This document shows, piece after piece, positions 60,657 to 64,000 of a DNA stretch of 64,000 bases. The notes under the pieces were generated by a model. That model did no database searches. It saw only the letters and a program-made list of their open reading frames with translations, and was not told where the DNA came from. Location of the stretch: assembly GCA_902761735.1 (NCBI GenBank), contig CACWLL010000003.1, positions 62,001 through 126,000 of the forward strand, given 5' to 3'. Position numbers and translations under genes: made by a program. This DNA is from an uncultured bacterium (GTDB lineage: Bacteria > Cyanobacteriota > Vampirovibrionia > Gastranaerophilales > Gastranaerophilaceae). How positions within the stretch are numbered: position 1 is the stretch's first letter; every line of letters starts with the position of its first letter.

Positions 60657-61301
60657 ATGAAAAAGATTTTAGTTCTTATAGATGGCTTTAATTATTATCA
60701 CAAATTGGCACTTTATCAAAAACATCAGCAAGTTTGTGTTAAGTGGCTTGATTACAAATCATTATTGACATCAGCTATAAAAAGTCACCTAAAATCAGAT
60801 GATTTTGAACTTGAAGTTATTTTCTTTTCAGCAATTGCCAAGCACAGAAGTCCTGAATCACAAGCGAGGCACAGAATTTATCTTAAAGCTCTAAAAGCTT
60901 CCGGGGTAAAAGTAGTTTTAGGAGAATTTAAAGAGAAATACATTTATCCTTGCAAAGATTGCAAACAAAAGAGACCTGATGAAAAAATATTGAAACACGA
61001 AGAAAAACATACAGATGTAAATGTAGCAATAACATTATTAGAAAAAGCTATGACAAATAGTTTTGATATGGCATATTTATTAAGTGAAGATAACGATTAT
61101 GTACCGGTTGTAAAAAGAGTTAAAGAACTATATCCGGAAAAGAAGATTGTTATTTGTCCACCACCACAGAAAAAATATTGTGTACATAATTTGCTATCTG
61201 CCAGCAGGGAAGATGATTTTTACCGTTTTAAATGGAATCAAATAAAACATTTCCAATTCCCAGATGATTATGCTGATTTAACTAACCCATGGAAAAATTA
61301 G
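60657..61301 (+). CDS. NYN-domain (LabA/DUF88-type) ribonuclease
   Basis: The 214-residue protein is a PIN-like NYN nuclease: ILVLIDGFNYYH holds the first catalytic aspartate (D9), EKHTDVNVAITLLEKAM the middle acidic site and LLSEDNDYVPVVKRV the last. Two CxxC-like cysteines (CKDCKQK) near residue 102 may bind zinc. Such proteins cleave RNA; some act in mobile or defence contexts. The start follows a -10 box by seven bases, so translation may be leaderless. It lies alone between copy 2 and the toxin-like module. Confidence 0.8.
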   Translation: MKKILVLIDGFNYYHKLALYQKHQQVCVKWLDYKSLLTSAIKSHLKSDDFELEVIFFSAIAKHRSPESQARHRIYLKALKASGVKVVLGEFKEKYIYPCKDCKQKRPDEKILKHEEKHTDVNVAITLLEKAMTNSFDMAYLLSEDNDYVPVVKRVKELYPEKKIVICPPPQKKYCVHNLLSASREDDFYRFKWNQIKHFQFPDDYADLTNPWKN

Positions 61302-61727
61302 TACCAAATCACAGTTTTTAAATAGTTCTTTAAATTTTCTGTGTAGAAATACTAATTGTAAAGTTTATATGCACAAATACATCATATCAAATCAAATCCG
61401 AAAGTGCTTGTAAATACGGGGTTTTAAGTATTAAAACCAAAAATCTTTTGTATATTTTAGAAAACAACAAATCCTAAAAACCATTATCAGTAAATGGTTT
61501 TCACTGTCTTAGTAAATCGTTACACTAAGATATGTTATGATTTGGGTTTTTAGGGTTTACAAATGTAGAAACAAAGTAAATAATAAAAATATAAATAAAA
61601 AAGCTTTTTGAATTTATAGGAATTTTTAAAAAATTCCTTTTCTTTAAAAATTATAGACACACTATGGCTGTATAGTCCGTAGGGTGAGTGTCAACGCACC
61701 AAAACAATTAATTACAGGAGAAAAATT
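61302..61727. other. Intergenic region with two hairpins
   Basis: No gene is visible. AAAACCATT/AATGGTTTT (61477-61501) and GGAATTTTT/AAAAATTCC (61619-61637, followed by T residues) are perfect hairpins, the second terminator-like. A less AT-rich patch (61662-61702) precedes the next gene, which has an AGGAG site. Confidence 0.4.
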
Positions 61728-62249
61728 ATGACAGAAAACTTTGATACAGAAGAAACAAAAGAAATATTGTTTCCGGATGAGGAAACCTTAAACCGACCGG
61801 CGAGTGAAAGTTTTAGCGAGCAGTTGAGAAATGAATTTGCGTATAAACAAATTGAAAGCAATTCAAAATTTAACCCCGAACTTGCAGAAATTGCAAATGA
61901 ACACAAGATTTATACAGAGCTTGCGGAGTTTATCCGAGAACACATAAAAACCGTCGGACAAGAACAGGCAGTAAAAGATTTCCAAACAGGATTGAATTTG
62001 TTAACGGGCTACAAAAAAGAAACCGTACTAGAAGAACAAATCCGGCTTGAAGAAGATGCTGATTTTGGAGATAAGACTTTTGCAATGTTCCAATCCGTAC
62101 TTGAATATTATCCGTTAGAGGTGATAAAAGAGTATATCAAAATTGGAGCTTCAAATAATGCAGTATGGGAAACAAAGGATGATAGCCAAATTGATACAAA
62201 TGAATTTGTAGACGAGGTAGCAGAAAACTTAACTGAGGAGGAAAAATAA
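61728..62249 (+). CDS. Acidic helical protein preceding the minor-head-like gene
   Basis: The 173-residue protein is acidic and helical throughout (EEQIRLEEDADFGDKTFAMF, EYYPLEVIKEYIKIG), without signal or membrane segments. Its last base overlaps the next start, so the genes are translationally coupled. It may be a chaperone, adaptor or portal-like partner of the following protein; no family is recognised. Confidence 0.55.
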   Translation: MTENFDTEETKEILFPDEETLNRPASESFSEQLRNEFAYKQIESNSKFNPELAEIANEHKIYTELAEFIREHIKTVGQEQAVKDFQTGLNLLTGYKKETVLEEQIRLEEDADFGDKTFAMFQSVLEYYPLEVIKEYIKIGASNNAVWETKDDSQIDTNEFVDEVAENLTEEEK

Positions 62250-63406
62250 TGACAACCGAAGAAAATACAACGACTTTATACGGAAACATTGAACAAAACG
62301 ACTACTATTATTTATGGCACTCAGAACCCGGAGCGTGTGAAAAATGTCAGGCACTCGACGGAAAAACTTTTGATGATGCGAATACTATACCTGATAAACC
62401 ACACCCTAATTGCAAATGTTGGATAGAAAGAAAAAAGAATCCGTCAACTGACCCTATACAATACCATAGAGATAAAATCCAAGAACAAAAAAATCTTGAA
62501 CTAGAGTTTGAAAAGTTAAAAGGTGATTTAAGGTGCCTTGAAGCTGAGTGTGATAAAAGTATTAAAATTATAGATAATGAACTGGATACTATTGAACAAG
62601 TAGAATATACAATAAATCCAGAATACCTTAAACCTCTTGATGTCGAAAAAATTCAAGAAGTTAAGCAAGAGTTAAAAAATAATAAACAAGAAGTTATTAA
62701 GACTAAAATTTCTATAAATAAATATAAAGATAATTTTAAACCTATCGGTACGATTAAAGAAATAAGTACTCTGGAATTTAGAATAAATGAATTAAAAGAA
62801 AAGTTAAATAATCTTTATACAGGAATAAAATTACATGGATTAACCTATGGAATATGGTTGGTCGGTATATTTGAAAAAGATGCGGCTGCGTTATGGGATA
62901 TGTCTATAACCGGTATACTAGAAAATGATCCATACATTCAAAAAAATGGTAAATTTTGTTTTTATATATCGGAATTGAAAGATAAAGATTTAGAGAATAA
63001 AATTTATGATAAAGTAATAAAACAACTGGGTAAAGAAAATGCAAAAGGAGTTGTTTTTAATAATAAAAGTAGCATTGCAAGAAATATTCAAAAATCATCA
63101 AACTTTCAAAATAAAATATCTGAAATGAAAAATGAATTGATAAAAAATCATCAGGTTGAAGATACGACAATAGAGTTTAAATCTGGGAATTTATACCATG
63201 CACTTCATTTTGTTGATTTAATGAATATACATATAGATGAAGAGGATAATTTATGTTTAAAAATACTAGATACATATGATTTTAATCCAAATGAAAAAAG
63301 TATACTTGTACAAACAGCTAGGGATTTACAAGAAAAAGGGAAACTAGAAACCTTTTATACAATAACAGAAATCAAAATACCATATGATAAATGGATAAAT
63401 TATTAA
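62249..63406 (+). CDS. Mu F/minor-head-like N-terminus fused to an unknown C-terminal (toxin-like) domain
   Basis: The 385-residue protein begins with a short zinc-binding-type segment, GACEKCQALDGKTF and KPHPNCKCWIE, as found at the end of phage Mu F/SPP1 gp7-like head proteins and used in some polymorphic toxins. A long coiled coil (residues 70-195) follows. The C-terminal 185 residues (GIWLVGIFEKDAAALWDMS to the end, with LYHALHFVDLM and LKILDTYDFNP) are an alpha/beta domain I cannot name. A terminator and a separately promoted membrane protein follow, as expected for an immunity gene. Confidence 0.6.
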   Translation: MTTEENTTTLYGNIEQNDYYYLWHSEPGACEKCQALDGKTFDDANTIPDKPHPNCKCWIERKKNPSTDPIQYHRDKIQEQKNLELEFEKLKGDLRCLEAECDKSIKIIDNELDTIEQVEYTINPEYLKPLDVEKIQEVKQELKNNKQEVIKTKISINKYKDNFKPIGTIKEISTLEFRINELKEKLNNLYTGIKLHGLTYGIWLVGIFEKDAAALWDMSITGILENDPYIQKNGKFCFYISELKDKDLENKIYDKVIKQLGKENAKGVVFNNKSSIARNIQKSSNFQNKISEMKNELIKNHQVEDTTIEFKSGNLYHALHFVDLMNIHIDEEDNLCLKILDTYDFNPNEKSILVQTARDLQEKGKLETFYTITEIKIPYDKWINY

Positions 63407-63412
63407 TAATTC

Positions 63413-63446
63413 ATAAAGGCTTGTAATAAACAAGCCTTTATTTTAA
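63413..63446 (+). terminator. Intrinsic terminator
   Basis: ATAAAGGCTTGT and ACAAGCCTTTAT pair perfectly over 12 bp around a 5-base loop and are followed by TTTA. It separates the toxin-like gene from the membrane-protein gene. Confidence 0.9.
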
Positions 63447-63455
63447 TATAGAAGT

Positions 63456-63932
63456 ATGCAAAAGATTTTATTTATAATATTAAACGTTATCCTTTCTTCA
63501 AATATTATTTGGATAATATTTGTTTTACCTTTTTATTTTTTGCCTGATGATAATGGATTTTTTATATTTGGATATGGCACTTTGTTATATTGTATTTTAA
63601 TTTCTATTTTAAAAATTATAATAATGGAGTACTTATATAATAATAGCAAGAAACAATCTTTTATATATAAATTTTTAAATGAACTAAAAAGTAACTTGAA
63701 ACACAGGATATTATGGCTTAATTTATTCTTTTTCTTTGATTTTATATTATTAATAATCTTTTATTCCTTATATATGTATTTTTTAGAAGATAGTATCACC
63801 CCGGATAGTATCATATCAAATATTTCTTCTATACTAATCTTCTATATATTCAGTTTAGGAGGAGTTTTTTGTAGCTATATTGCCTTTTTAATAAAGCCAT
63901 GGATAAATTCAAGATTTGAAGATGCATCTTAA
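63456..63932 (+). CDS. Four-TM membrane protein, candidate immunity protein
   Basis: The 158-residue protein has about four transmembrane segments (residues 3-25, 32-52, 80-105, 125-148) and a short basic loop. A -10-like TAATAT ends six bases before the ATG and no ribosome site is seen, so it may have its own leaderless mRNA. Its position right after a toxin-like protein, behind a terminator, fits an immunity gene expressed independently. No family is recognised. Confidence 0.55.
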   Translation: MQKILFIILNVILSSNIIWIIFVLPFYFLPDDNGFFIFGYGTLLYCILISILKIIIMEYLYNNSKKQSFIYKFLNELKSNLKHRILWLNLFFFFDFILLIIFYSLYMYFLEDSITPDSIISNISSILIFYIFSLGGVFCSYIAFLIKPWINSRFEDAS

Positions 63933-64000
63933 ACTTTTTTATATAATAAAATTATGAAAACAAAAAAATTTTAAAATATTACAAAATGGAACAATATTAT

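Noticed and set aside
61477-61501. Hairpin as right end of the Mu-like element
   Set aside because: It does not match the TTTCAGGACAGTT left-end motif; no inverted copy of that motif was found on the right side of either element.

Overview
The window is AT-rich bacterial chromosome from a Gram-negative-type cell: it has a TolC-like outer-membrane protein, lipoprotein and Sec signal peptides, and an AMIN-like periplasmic domain. Threonyl-tRNA synthetase lacks the N-terminal TGS domain, as in Cyanobacteria. Together with many TM-plus-coiled-coil proteins of unknown function, this suggests a non-photosynthetic cyanobacterial relative such as the gut Gastranaerophilales/Melainabacteria. That assignment is inference and needs a marker-gene tree.

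Region 1 (1-29.1 kb) looks like core chromosome. It holds a partial hemW, a secreted GH13 glucosidase, mtnA, a PHP phosphoesterase, rph, thrS behind a structured leader, a flavin reductase-rubredoxin fusion, a TolC-like protein, a type II galT, a sugar-binding lipoprotein, an AMIN-like protein, era, a calpain-like cysteine peptidase, a matrixin-type metallopeptidase, a small LuxR-type regulator and rpsO. Several hypothetical proteins lie between them. Many genes end in clear hairpin terminators. A few have a -10 box only 6-7 nt before the ATG, which suggests leaderless mRNAs.

Region 2 starts at tRNA-Ile(GAU) (29420-29493). A damaged 5' copy of the same tRNA precedes it. From there to the window end the sequence is accessory. 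Two related Mu-like transposable elements (about 29.55-38.55 kb and 55.07-60.46 kb) each carry MuA-like DDE transposase, MuB-like ATPase, an integrase-core-binding-like protein (frameshifted in the second) and a small HTH protein. They share small convergent genes and a left end made of TTGCACT iterons around a hairpin. Comparing the two copies shows where cargo was added. Copy 1 has a block of about 4.4 kb (DarT-like ADP-ribosyltransferase, zinc-ribbon/HRDC protein, VIT-vWA protein, MerR regulator with a perfect palindromic operator). Copy 2 has a DUF3644/HEPN-like gene between its left end and transposase, plus two short GC-richer insertions, one of them in frame.

Region 3 (38.6-54.8 kb), between the two elements, is a defence and conflict island. 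It contains a secreted 20-residue-repeat protein, a membrane-anchored Mrr-type nuclease, a Fic protein, an operon of type IIG restriction-modification enzyme, ApeA-like HEPN protein and membrane protein, and, divergent from it, a two-gene unit. That unit is a TIR/deoxyribosyltransferase-like domain fused to TPR-like repeats, followed one base later by a Thoeris ThsB-like TIR protein. It is the best candidate here for an undescribed immune system. A lipase-fold protein lies next to a small phage-head-like protein.

Region 4 (60.6-64 kb) has a NYN-domain RNase, then a small acidic protein and a Mu F/minor-head-like N-terminus fused to an unknown C-terminal domain. A separately promoted membrane protein follows, arranged like a polymorphic toxin with its immunity gene.
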